From positions 1 to 33,514 of the forward strand of contig JACPQF010000098.1 in assembly GCA_016190625.1 (NCBI GenBank): a stretch of 33,514 nucleotides of DNA, in the 5' to 3' direction. This stretch comes from Chloroflexota bacterium. GTDB taxonomy: Bacteria > Chloroflexota > Dehalococcoidia > JACPQF01. The notes beneath the pieces are model-generated. The model had not been told where the DNA came from and did not search any database. It worked only from the letters and a program-made list of their open reading frames with translations. Shown here one piece after another: positions 23,600 to 32,383 of the stretch (positions within the stretch are counted from its first letter, which is position 1; every line of letters starts with the position of its first letter). The position numbers and the translations under genes are program-made.

Positions 23600-25741
23600 A
23601 TGGACGAAAGCGCAACTGAACGCCAGTTCTTTTGCTATATCGATACTGGTGGCACGTTCACCGACAGCTTCGTCGTTGATGAGAACGGACGCTACATCAT
23701 CGGCAAGGCCCCTTCTACGCCAGGCAACATTGCCGAAGGCTTTTTCAACTCCATAGAGTCGGCTGTCGCTCGGTTGGGAATCTCACCCGGCTCCTTTTTG
23801 AGCCAGTTGCGCATCTTAGGCTACGGCACCACTCTCGTCCTCAACGCCTTGCTTACCCGCACCGGCAAGCAGCCCGGTCTAATTATCACGCGGGGCTTCG
23901 AGGGTCTCTTGCTCATGGAACGCGCCAAGCAGACTTGGACGGAGTACGAGCGCATCGACCGCATGCACGTTGTCACCCACCGTCACCTCGATCCGCTCGT
24001 CCCCCGTGGGCTGATTCACGGGGTCACCGAGCGCATCGACTGTCTCGGCCAGCCGATCATCCCGCTCTACGAGCATGAGGTGCGCGAGGCCGCCCGAGCG
24101 CTGATCGCCAAGGGAGTCGACGCCATTGTCATCTCCTTTCTTTGGTCGTTCCTGCAAGACGCGCACGAGCGGCGGGCAGGCGCGCTCGTCCGCGAGGAGT
24201 TGGCTGCCGCCGGCAAGGACTTGCCTGTCTATCTCAGCGTCGACGTCAGCCCGGTGATGCGCGAGCTATCGCGCACCAACGCCACGGTGATCGAGGCCTA
24301 TACCGCCCCATTGCTCAAGAACGCGATCGAGGGCGTTCAGCGCCGCCTCGGCGAGTTCGGCTTCCGCAGCTCGCTCCAGCTCATGCAATCGTCTGGCGGC
24401 CTAGCTTCGGCCGAGCACGTCAAGGCCGTGGAAACCGTGCAATCTGGCCCCGTTGGCGGCCTCATGGGTGGGCGATTCATCGGCGAGCTCTATGGCATCC
24501 CCAATATCATTACCACGGACGCAGGCGGTACAAGTTTCGACGTGGGCCTCGTGACGAGCGGCTCCATTAACATCAATCGCGAGCCGGTTTGCGCCCGCAT
24601 GATCCTGGGCGTGCCGGTGGCCGAGATTATCTCGATTGGCGCTGGCGGCGGCACGATCGCCGGCATCGACCAGTTGACCGGCCGGCTGGAAGTGGGTCCG
24701 GCATCGGCTGGCGCCGTCCCTGGCCCAGTCTGCTACGATGCCGGTGGCACCCAGCCCACCGTCACCGACGCCGACCTTGCTCTGGGTTACCTGAACCCCG
24801 ACTACTTCATCGGCGGTCGCATTCGACTGAACAAGGCCAAGGCTGAGGAGGCGATCAGGAAGCAGATCGCCGAGCCAATCGGTTTGAGCGTGGTCGAAGC
24901 TGCGGCCGGAATCAAGCGGATTATCGATGCTAAGATGCGAAACACGATCTACGGCCTGGTCGCCGCGCGCGGCCTCGAAATCTCTGATTACTCGCTTCTC
25001 TCCTTTGGCGGGGCCGGCCCCCCCCACGTTGCCGGCTACACTGCAGATTTGCCGCTCAGGGGCGTGATGATGTTCCCCTACTCGGCGGCGTTCTCTGCTT
25101 TCGGCGCCGCTACCGCCGACCACGAGCATCACTATACCAAGGCGCTCAACATGGTCGTGCCGCCCTTCGCCGCCGACGAGAAGAAGCTCGAACTGGGTGA
25201 GCAGCTCAATCGAGTCTGGGCCAACCTCGAGCAGCAAGCGCTGCGGCAAATGGAGCTCGAGGGCTTCGATACCGATCGCATCACCTTGCGCTTTCTCGCC
25301 ATGGTGCGCTACGGCCGCCAGCTCAACGACCTCGTCGTCACCTCGCCCGTGCGTCGGGTCGCCACGACTGGCGACTGGGACGCCCTCATTAGCGCTTTCG
25401 AGAAGCTTTACGACGACCGCTACGCCCGGGCCGCCCGTTATCCGGAGGCCGGCTTCGAGATCTTCGAAGTTGGGCTGATTGCCACTGGGGAGAAGGTCAA
25501 ACCGAAGTTGGAGCCTCGGCCGCTCGCCGGGCGGGAGCCGCGGGCCGCCGCCCGGAAGGGCACGCGTCCGGCCTATTTCGATGGGCAGATGATGCCCACG
25601 GCGATCTACGAACTGGGTGCCCTGGAACCCGGCAACGTCGTCCCTGGCCCGGCGATCGTCGAGGATCCCACCACGACTTTTGTCGTGCCTCCGGCAAGGC
25701 ACGTCGAGATCGACCAGTACTTCACACTTTGGCTCAAGTAA
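23600..25741 (+). CDS. Acetone-carboxylase-type beta subunit (HyuA family, AcxA-like)
   Basis: This 713-residue HyuA-family ATPase has D-T-G-G-T-F-T-D (15-22), Q-S-G-P-V-G-G, D-A-G-G-T-S-F-D-V, I-G-A-G-G-G-T-I-A and F-G-G-A-G-P-P-H. Its length and direct linkage to a gamma-subunit gene fit AcxA of acetone carboxylase (about 717 residues) better than a plain hydantoinase. It should phosphorylate the ketone enol and bicarbonate. AAGGAG lies 8 nt before the ATG. The neighbours downstream encode gamma (19 nt away) and alpha. The codon choice is more C-ending than in the flanking genes, which may hint at separate acquisition. Confidence 0.9.
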   Translation: MDESATERQFFCYIDTGGTFTDSFVVDENGRYIIGKAPSTPGNIAEGFFNSIESAVARLGISPGSFLSQLRILGYGTTLVLNALLTRTGKQPGLIITRGFEGLLLMERAKQTWTEYERIDRMHVVTHRHLDPLVPRGLIHGVTERIDCLGQPIIPLYEHEVREAARALIAKGVDAIVISFLWSFLQDAHERRAGALVREELAAAGKDLPVYLSVDVSPVMRELSRTNATVIEAYTAPLLKNAIEGVQRRLGEFGFRSSLQLMQSSGGLASAEHVKAVETVQSGPVGGLMGGRFIGELYGIPNIITTDAGGTSFDVGLVTSGSININREPVCARMILGVPVAEIISIGAGGGTIAGIDQLTGRLEVGPASAGAVPGPVCYDAGGTQPTVTDADLALGYLNPDYFIGGRIRLNKAKAEEAIRKQIAEPIGLSVVEAAAGIKRIIDAKMRNTIYGLVAARGLEISDYSLLSFGGAGPPHVAGYTADLPLRGVMMFPYSAAFSAFGAATADHEHHYTKALNMVVPPFAADEKKLELGEQLNRVWANLEQQALRQMELEGFDTDRITLRFLAMVRYGRQLNDLVVTSPVRRVATTGDWDALISAFEKLYDDRYARAARYPEAGFEIFEVGLIATGEKVKPKLEPRPLAGREPRAAARKGTRPAYFDGQMMPTAIYELGALEPGNVVPGPAIVEDPTTTFVVPPARHVEIDQYFTLWLK

Positions 25742-25760
25742 CACGCTGAGGAGCAACACA

Positions 25761-26213
25761 ATGGCGATTTCCTACCCAAAAGACCTGCTGCGCGACCTAC
25801 TCGAAGGCAATCTCTCGCCCGAGCGCATTTGGGAAATCCAGCACGCGCCGAAGGACAGCGATCGCTGCGATAAGGTTGTCTCATTAGAGCAGGAACGCGT
25901 CCCCTGGTCCGAGCGCATCATCGTCTGTCTTCAGGAGCATCTCTACATCGTCGAGAAGCGCGGCGAGCGCATCATCAAGTGCTCCTGCGGCCACGAGTTC
26001 GGCGACTACCGCACCAATTGGAAAGAGTCAGCACTCGTCTACGAGCGCAACCCGCAGGATGGCGAAGTCTACTTCCACACCCGCGCTGCCGATCCTGATT
26101 TCATGGTTCTGCGTGAGTTTTACTGCCCGGGCTGTGGCAGCCAACTCGAGGTCGAGGCCGTCCCACCTGGCTATCCATTCATATTCAGCTTCCTACCGGA
26201 CCTCGACTCGTAG
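25761..26213 (+). CDS. Acetone-carboxylase-type gamma subunit (AcxC-like)
   Basis: This 150-residue protein resembles AcxC. The N-terminal helix region L-L-E-G-N-L-S-P-E is followed by K-D-S-D-R, then V-P-W-S-E-R-I-I-V, then a zinc-like site K-C74-S-C76-G-H78-E-F-G-D-Y with C122-P-G-C125-G. The gamma subunit of acetone carboxylase bridges the alpha and beta subunits and carries a Zn site. Its presence separates this set from the HyuB/HyuA pair at 11005-14909, which has none. The ATG at 25761 follows GAGGAG; a longer upstream frame overlapping the beta gene is rejected. Confidence 0.88.
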   Translation: MAISYPKDLLRDLLEGNLSPERIWEIQHAPKDSDRCDKVVSLEQERVPWSERIIVCLQEHLYIVEKRGERIIKCSCGHEFGDYRTNWKESALVYERNPQDGEVYFHTRAADPDFMVLREFYCPGCGSQLEVEAVPPGYPFIFSFLPDLDS

Positions 26214-26248
26214 CGAGGGCGGCGACAGAAAAGAGCGAAGGAGAGTTC

Positions 26249-28396
26249 ATGGGCAAGCTAAAGGAAGCCGTGATCGCCAAAGAAAAGAGCCTCAAAGAGC
26301 GGAGCTGCTACGAGGATGCACTCCTCTTTAAGGAGCAGGATCCTATCCAGTTTGAGGTGCTCTACACTAAGCTCGTCCACAGTGTGCTCAACGCCCGCGA
26401 GGTCGCCGCTCTGGTCTCGGCCTCGCCGGTCGTTCGCGAGATGGGCGAGTGTGTTTTCGGCCTATACACAGCGGAAGGCGATGCCATCTGCCTCTCTGTC
26501 GGCCTCATGCTCCACATCCACACCATGAGCCGTATGATCAAGTGGATGCTCATGAACGACTACGAAGAGAAAGTTGGTATCCGCGAGGGCGACTATTTTT
26601 TCAACAACGACCCCTACATCGGCGGTACCCACTCCCCTGACCAGCTCATCGTCACGCCGATCTTTTGTGAGGGCGAGTTGGTCGGCTGGGCTGGCGGCGT
26701 CACTCACGTGCCCGAGACTGGGGCCGTCGAGCCCGGCGGCCTGCCTGCTTCGGCAACGTCCCGCTTCCACGAGGGTCTGATCCTACCGTGCGTGCGCATC
26801 GCCGAGAACGAGGAGATCAAAAAGGACCTCGAGGTGTTTGTGTCGCGCAACGTGCGCACGCCAGAATGGTGGCTTCTCGACAACCGGGCGAAGATCGCCG
26901 GCTGCCGAATGATCCGCGACGAAGTGAAGAAGCTCGTCGCCGAGTACGGTCTCGACTACTACGCCGCGACCAGCCACGAGTACATCGAGGACACCATGCG
27001 CGCAACCAAGACCAAGGCGAAAAGCGTGCTCTTTCCCGGCCGCTATCGTGCGGTCGCCATTAGCGGCGTTGGCCGACGTCTGCTGATCCATGTCCCACTC
27101 GAGATGACCGTCGGCCGCGACGGCCAGCTTAGCTGCGACTTCGAGGGCCTTTCCTCACCGGGGGCCCACGCCCAGAACAACACCTTGCCCGCCACAGAGG
27201 GTGTCTTCATGTGCGCGGCCATCCAGCACCTCTTCTACGACTCGCGCTACAACTCCGGGAGCTTGTACGCTATGAAGCTGAACATTCCTGAGGGCACGGT
27301 GTGCAATCCGCCGAATATCTTCTACGCCACGGGCCTGCTCTCTCCCTCGATTGCCACTGGTATCGTCTGGAACGACTGCCTCAGCCGGGCTTACTACGCC
27401 AAAGGCTACAGGGAAGAGGTTTTCGCCCCTAACGTTGTAACCGTTGGCATGCATTGCGGTGGCATCGATCAGTATGGTCGCATGTTCGGTGCCTTCAACA
27501 TGGAAGCTTCGAGTTGCGGCACGGGCGCCCGCGGCGTTCTCGACGGCCTTGACACCGCCTATGCGCTGTGGAACCCGGAGGCGGACATGGGTGACGCCGA
27601 GGTTTGGGAGCAAATCCTGCCCATCGTCTGGCTCGGTCGTGGCATTCAGCCTGATTCCGGCGGCTTCGGCAAGTTTCGCGGCGGCAACGGTATCGAATCG
27701 CTTTACTTCGTCGCCAACACGAACCAGGCCGAGATGGGATCCTTCGGTGGTCGCCTGCCAATCTTCACGTCTGCCGGGATCATGGGCGCCTACCCCGGGT
27801 CGCGCACCTACCGGAATATCGTCCAAGACACCGACCTCAAGGCGCGCATTGCCGACCGTTTGCCGCTGCCGCACTACGAGGGCGAGATGCCGGATAAACC
27901 GGAGATCGTTAGATTGCTCAACGGCAAGGCCGAGCTTATGGTCGGGCGATATGCCGCGCGTCCGGTGAAGGAGTATGACGTTTACTACCAGACGAACGGT
28001 AGTGGCGGTGGATTTGGCGACCCGATCGAGCGTGACCCACAACTGGTGCGCCAGGACGTGGCGAACAAGGTCACCCTCCTCTCCACAGTCGAGCGCGTCT
28101 ACGGAGTGGCTCTCGACTCTACGACCCTCGAAGTGGACTTGGAGAAGACCGGGGCACTGCGCGCGGCGATCCGCCAGTCCCGCCTGAAGCGTGGCATCCC
28201 GGCCAAGCAGTACATCGCTCAGGAGCGAGAGCGGCTACTGTCTGGGGATCTAACTAAGGTCGCCCGTGACCTTTACGATGATATCCTGAAGATCTCGCCC
28301 AAGTTCGCCGGCGAATTCCGAGAGTTCTGGGACCTGCCCGAAGGTTACCTGCCATCGGATGTCAGCGATCAGAAAACCCCCGGCGGGTCGGTTTGA
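26249..28396 (+). CDS. Acetone-carboxylase-type alpha subunit (HyuB family, AcxB-like)
   Basis: This 715-residue HyuB-family protein is close in length to AcxB (about 770). It has F-N-N-D-P-Y-I-G-G-T-H-S-P-D, where the His and Asp are candidates for the Mn ligands. G-G-V-T-H-V-P-E-T-G-A-V-E-P-G-G follows with a further candidate His. Near the C-terminus are D-S-G-G-F-G-K-F-R-G-G-N-G and G-S-G-G-G-F-G-D-P. The alpha subunit holds the Mn carboxylation site. AAGGAG precedes the ATG. The gene ends 60 nt before the second BzdO-like copy. The substrate ketone could be acetone, a longer ketone or an aryl ketone. Confidence 0.9.
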   Translation: MGKLKEAVIAKEKSLKERSCYEDALLFKEQDPIQFEVLYTKLVHSVLNAREVAALVSASPVVREMGECVFGLYTAEGDAICLSVGLMLHIHTMSRMIKWMLMNDYEEKVGIREGDYFFNNDPYIGGTHSPDQLIVTPIFCEGELVGWAGGVTHVPETGAVEPGGLPASATSRFHEGLILPCVRIAENEEIKKDLEVFVSRNVRTPEWWLLDNRAKIAGCRMIRDEVKKLVAEYGLDYYAATSHEYIEDTMRATKTKAKSVLFPGRYRAVAISGVGRRLLIHVPLEMTVGRDGQLSCDFEGLSSPGAHAQNNTLPATEGVFMCAAIQHLFYDSRYNSGSLYAMKLNIPEGTVCNPPNIFYATGLLSPSIATGIVWNDCLSRAYYAKGYREEVFAPNVVTVGMHCGGIDQYGRMFGAFNMEASSCGTGARGVLDGLDTAYALWNPEADMGDAEVWEQILPIVWLGRGIQPDSGGFGKFRGGNGIESLYFVANTNQAEMGSFGGRLPIFTSAGIMGAYPGSRTYRNIVQDTDLKARIADRLPLPHYEGEMPDKPEIVRLLNGKAELMVGRYAARPVKEYDVYYQTNGSGGGFGDPIERDPQLVRQDVANKVTLLSTVERVYGVALDSTTLEVDLEKTGALRAAIRQSRLKRGIPAKQYIAQERERLLSGDLTKVARDLYDDILKISPKFAGEFREFWDLPEGYLPSDVSDQKTPGGSV

Positions 28397-28456
28397 TTGC
28401 TCGCGCCCGATCACTCGTCAAAGAGGTTAGGCCAGTTAAGAGGAGGATTGACGACA

Positions 28457-29797
28457 ATGGCAATAGATTCCGCAGCCAGTACGTCTAGGGACATAGCGAT
28501 CAAGGACCCTGCCGCGATCCTCAAGATCGAGGTGGAGAAGACCGACCAGACCATCAAAGCCCTCGAGGGCCTAATAGAGAACCTGAAGAAATCGCCTCAC
28601 GAAAGAAGCGAGGAGATGTACCCTGAGCTGGTGGCGCAGCGCCTCAGACGATACCGCGACGCCAGGCTCAACGGGCAGCCGATGGTGTGTTTCAACCCGG
28701 CGATGTCGGCCAGACCCCTCCTCGACGCCATGGGCCTCGTCGGCTTTGAGAGTACGCAGACTGCGGGCATTCTCGCCAAGTCGGCGGAGATGCGACAGGA
28801 GTTTCTCGACGGGGCGGGCGAAGCCGGCCTCCGCACCTGGCTCTGCCAAAGCTACACCCGCTTTGGCTGGGGCGGGACAATCCGTGGCCACATGCTGCCA
28901 CCAGATGTTATTGTGGGCAACACTATCTACTGCAACGCCACGTCCTCCGGCCAGGAGTTTTGGGCCGACGCCCTGGACATCCCCTACTTTCGTATGGATC
29001 GACCCTACACCTACAGCGAGGAGGCTGTCAAATACTACGCCAAGCAGTTCCAGAACCTGATCGCCTGGCTGGAAGAGAAAACCGGGCGCAAGATGGATTG
29101 GGACAAGCTGGAGGAAAACGTCGATAATCTCCGGCAGTTTCAGGAGCTGAAGCAGGAAATAGCCGAACTGAGGAAGGCGGTTCCTCACCCGATGCCGAGC
29201 GAGCAGTTCAGGCATCTGCTGGCGATCGACTACCACAGCGCTGGGCTGCAGGAAGGGACCGATTTCTACCGGCAGGTTCGCGATGAGGTGAAGAAGCGAG
29301 TAGAAGAGAGGAGAGGCTACATCGACAACGAAAGGCTCCGGCTCCTCAGTTTGTATCAGCCGCCAAGCCACGCCACAGGGATATACCAGTGGTGGGAGCA
29401 GGAGTGGGGAGCGGTCTCGGTGGCGGAGCCCCTGTTCTTTTATTCCCCCAGGCAGCTCGAGGTCGACCCCAAGAGGCCCCTCGAGAGCCTGGCTAGGGTC
29501 GGGTTCTATGGCCGGCGGTGCACGGCCATGGGGAATCCCGCCGAGGCGACCATCGAGGACACCGTTCGCGCTGCCAGGGAATACGCTGCTGATGGCGCCA
29601 TCGGATACGTCCCCGTTTGCTGCCAGGATGTCAACATAATGACCAACACCTTGAAGGATGCCCTCAAAAAGCAGGCCGGTGTTCCGACGCTCGTGGTCGG
29701 CGTCGACTACGTCGACCCAACCTTCATCTCCGAGGATGAAATCCGGGACAGGACCGAGCCCTTCTTCGAGATGCTCTTGGAACGGAAAGACAATTGA
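28457..29797 (+). CDS. BzdO/BcrB-like subunit, copy 2
   Basis: This protein of about 446 residues is highly similar to copies 1 and 3 over its full length. It shares the K-S-P-H-E-R-S-E start block, M-D-W-D-K-L-E-E-N, G-Y-I-D-N-E-R-L-R-L-L-S and the same C-terminal L-E-R-K-D ending. The three candidate cluster cysteines are kept (W-L-C-Q-S, Y-C-N-A, V-C-C-Q-D-V-N). One Glu-Pro after W-L-C is changed to Q-S-Y. The ATG at 28457 follows GGAGGATTGACGACA, as in copy 3. No BzdN-like gene accompanies it, so it would have to use the single N subunit from 18562 or form a homodimer. Confidence 0.85.
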   Translation: MAIDSAASTSRDIAIKDPAAILKIEVEKTDQTIKALEGLIENLKKSPHERSEEMYPELVAQRLRRYRDARLNGQPMVCFNPAMSARPLLDAMGLVGFESTQTAGILAKSAEMRQEFLDGAGEAGLRTWLCQSYTRFGWGGTIRGHMLPPDVIVGNTIYCNATSSGQEFWADALDIPYFRMDRPYTYSEEAVKYYAKQFQNLIAWLEEKTGRKMDWDKLEENVDNLRQFQELKQEIAELRKAVPHPMPSEQFRHLLAIDYHSAGLQEGTDFYRQVRDEVKKRVEERRGYIDNERLRLLSLYQPPSHATGIYQWWEQEWGAVSVAEPLFFYSPRQLEVDPKRPLESLARVGFYGRRCTAMGNPAEATIEDTVRAAREYAADGAIGYVPVCCQDVNIMTNTLKDALKKQAGVPTLVVGVDYVDPTFISEDEIRDRTEPFFEMLLERKDN

Positions 29798-30004
29798 ATG
29801 CCACGTAGCCGATTGCTCCCTGCCTGCGGCTACAGAGAGAGCGAAGAGACGCCCGTGATCGCCAAGGAATTGCCCGAGCGGATGCAGCAATGAACAATAG
29901 TTGGTGGCTAGGAAAGGAAGTTTGTTGGCAGTGGCAAGCTGATTCTGGAAGGGTAGCAACCGGCAGGTGACTGTCATGGCCGGCCAAGAGGAGGATTGAC
30001 GACA

Positions 30005-31348
30005 ATGGCAATAGATTCTGCAGCCAGCAAGTGTGAGCATATGGCGATCATGGACCCTGCCTCGATCCTCGAGATCGAGGTGGAAAAGTTGGACGAGACT
30101 ATTCATGCCCACGAGGGTCTAATGGAGAACCTGAGGAAATCGCCTCACGAAAGAAGCGAGGAGATGTATCATCAGCTAGTGACGCAACACCTCAGACGAT
30201 ATCGCGACGCCAAGCTGAACGGGCAGCCCATAGTGGGCCTCAACGTGGCAATGATGGGCAAGGTGCCCATCCTCGATGCCATGGGCCTCGTCGCCTATGA
30301 GAGTACGCCGATGGCATCTATTCTCGCCCAGTCGGCGGAAATGCGGCAGGAGTTTCTCGACGGGGCGGGCGAAATCGGCCTCCGCACCTGGCTTTGCGAA
30401 CCCTTCACCCTCTTTGGCCTGGGCGGGATAGTCCGCGGTTTCATGCTGCCGCCAGATGTTATCGTGGGCAACAACATATTCTGCAACGCCATGTCTACCG
30501 GCATGGAGTTTTGGGCCGACGCCCTGGACATCCCCTACTTCCGAATGGATCGACCGTACACGTATAGCGAGGACGCTGTCAAATACTACGCCAAACAGTT
30601 CCAGAACCTGATCGCCTGGCTGGAAGAGAAGACCGGTCACAAGATGGACTGGGACAAACTGGAGGAAAACGTCGACAGTCTCCGGCAGTTCCAGGAGTTG
30701 AGGCGAGAAATAGCCCAACTGAGGAAAGCGGTTCCTCACCCCATGCCGAGCGAGCAGTTCGAGCACTTGATGGCGATTGCCTACCAGAGCGCTGGTCTGC
30801 AGGAAGGGGTCGATTACTACCGGCAAGTTCGCGACGAGGTGGAGAAGCGAGTTGAGGAGAAAAGAGGCTACATCGACAACGAAAGGCTCCGGCTCCTAAG
30901 TTTGTGGCTGCCGCCTGGCCACGCCGGAGGGACGTACCAGTGGTGGGAGCAGGAGTGGGGAGCGGTTTCGGTAGCGGAGCCCCTGTTCTTTTATACCCCC
31001 AGAGAGCTGGAGATCGACCCCAAGAGGCCCCTCGAGAGCCTGGCTAGGGTGGACTTCTACGGCCGGCGGTGCACGGCACTCGGGAACCCCGCCGGGGAGA
31101 CCATCGAGGACACCGTTCGCGCTGCCAGGGAATACGCTGCCGATGGCGTCGTCGGATATCTCCCCGCTTACTGCCAGGATGTGAACATGATGGCCAACAG
31201 CTTGAAGGATGCTCTCAAGAAGCAGGCCGATGTTCCGATGTTAGTGGTCGGCGTCTCCTACGTCGACCCAACCTTCGTCATGGAGGATGAAATCCGGGAC
31301 AAGACCGAGCCCTTCTTCGAGATGCTCTTGGAACGCAAAGACGATTGA
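30005..31348 (+). CDS. BzdO/BcrB-like subunit, copy 3
   Basis: This 447-residue paralog again carries W-L-C-E-P-F, I-F-C-N-A-M and A-Y-C-Q-D-V-N. It is closest to copy 1 in this region (W-L-C-E-P-F-T, N-M-M-A-N-S-L-K). Flanks of copies 2 and 3 are also similar for tens of bases on both sides (GGCCGGCCAAGAGGAGGATT before it and GCGATCGCCAA-like sequence after the stop), the mark of tandem duplication. The in-frame TTG at 29996 is too near the ribosome site, so the ATG is chosen. It is followed by the HdrB-like gene, 135 nt away. Confidence 0.85.
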   Translation: MAIDSAASKCEHMAIMDPASILEIEVEKLDETIHAHEGLMENLRKSPHERSEEMYHQLVTQHLRRYRDAKLNGQPIVGLNVAMMGKVPILDAMGLVAYESTPMASILAQSAEMRQEFLDGAGEIGLRTWLCEPFTLFGLGGIVRGFMLPPDVIVGNNIFCNAMSTGMEFWADALDIPYFRMDRPYTYSEDAVKYYAKQFQNLIAWLEEKTGHKMDWDKLEENVDSLRQFQELRREIAQLRKAVPHPMPSEQFEHLMAIAYQSAGLQEGVDYYRQVRDEVEKRVEEKRGYIDNERLRLLSLWLPPGHAGGTYQWWEQEWGAVSVAEPLFFYTPRELEIDPKRPLESLARVDFYGRRCTALGNPAGETIEDTVRAAREYAADGVVGYLPAYCQDVNMMANSLKDALKKQADVPMLVVGVSYVDPTFVMEDEIRDKTEPFFEMLLERKDD

Positions 31349-31483
31349 ACGCCAGCGTGGGCGACGGCTTCATGCCCGCGGCTCCACAGTGAACGAAGAG
31401 ACAGCGGGCGATCGCCAAATCTGAGTGCTGCGAAAGTCATGGATCAGATGACGCAGGTAAACAGGCAGACGAAAGGAGATGAG

Positions 31484-32364
31484 ATGATGACCCAATTCGA
31501 CGTTCCAATGAAATATCCTCAGCTTCCTGCGAGGATCACCCTCGAATCTGCGCCCATGAGCGTCGAGCAGGAGATCGAACTGATAAGTCGACAGGGCGGC
31601 AATAGTGATTGGATCCAACTCCGCAAGAGGATGCTGGCTGGGCTGGGGATCATGGACAAGTTCCGAAGCCGGGCCAAGAATGTCATATTCTTTGGCTGTA
31701 CCTATCCGGCCTCTACGGGTCTCGGCTTCAACAGGTACCTCGAGCTACTCGACGAGCTGGGGATTGAGTATACCTTCCCCTCCGAAGGTGAGTATTGCTG
31801 TGGGTTTATGGCATTGCTTCGGGCCCAGGGAGAGCAACAGAAGGCGAGGGCAGAGGCGGCGGTAAAGGATTTCATCGGTCGGAACATTGAGATTGCCAGC
31901 GCGCTGGGAGCGGAGGGATGCTGTACCGGTGTGTTTGGTGTACCACGCTGGCCAAGAGGTATTACCCTGACTGCAGCATAAGACAAGAGCACTATGCGGA
32001 TGTGCTGGTTTCAGCCCTAAAGGATCGCCATCTCTCTGTCGAGCCGACCAGGATTGGCTACTACCCGCCGTGCTATGAGAGAGGACTGGAAGTTGGTGGA
32101 GGTCACGTTTGGTTGCTCTGGGGTACGTACCGCCGGCTCTTAGGCCAGATCGAGGGACTAACTGTTGTCAATCTGAAGCCAACGGATTGCTGCGTTCGCG
32201 CTGCGGCGGACTCTATCGAGGAGGCCAAGAGCAAGGGCCTGGATACCATAGTCAACACCTGCATTTCCTGCAACGCTTGGCTACTAAAGGTCTCGAAGGG
32301 CAGCGGAGTCAAGCTCAAGCTGCTGCCTGAGGTTCTCCTTGACGCGGTCAGGGGCAGGGCATGA
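31484..32364 (+). pseudogene. HdrB-like CCG-domain protein with a one-base frameshift
   Basis: Two reading frames together encode a CCG-domain protein of about 293 residues of the heterodisulfide reductase B / GlpC family. Frame one (from 31484, with AAAGGAG upstream) carries C72 and C105-C106 of the first CX(n)CCX(n)CXXC motif. The matching C-V-W-C is in the second frame, which runs on to the stop at 32364 and includes the second motif (P-P-C, D-C-C, C-I-S-C). The family phrase A-L-G-A-E-G then M-L-Y-R-C-V-W-C would be continuous with one extra G in the run 31915-31917. It may be a true deletion or a sequencing error. The intact protein would probably pass electrons to the neighbouring reductase or a membrane partner. 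Confidence 0.8.
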
Positions 32365-32383
32365 CGTTCGAATAGGAGGTTCC

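Noticed and set aside
24401-25759. Minus-strand open frame of about 450 codons
   Set aside because: It lies wholly opposite the AcxA-like gene, whose sense frame has clear ATPase motifs.
28571-30112. Very long open frame on the minus strand across two paralogous genes
   Set aside because: It is antisense to the two BzdO-like genes, has no family features, and its openness follows from the codon use of the sense strand.
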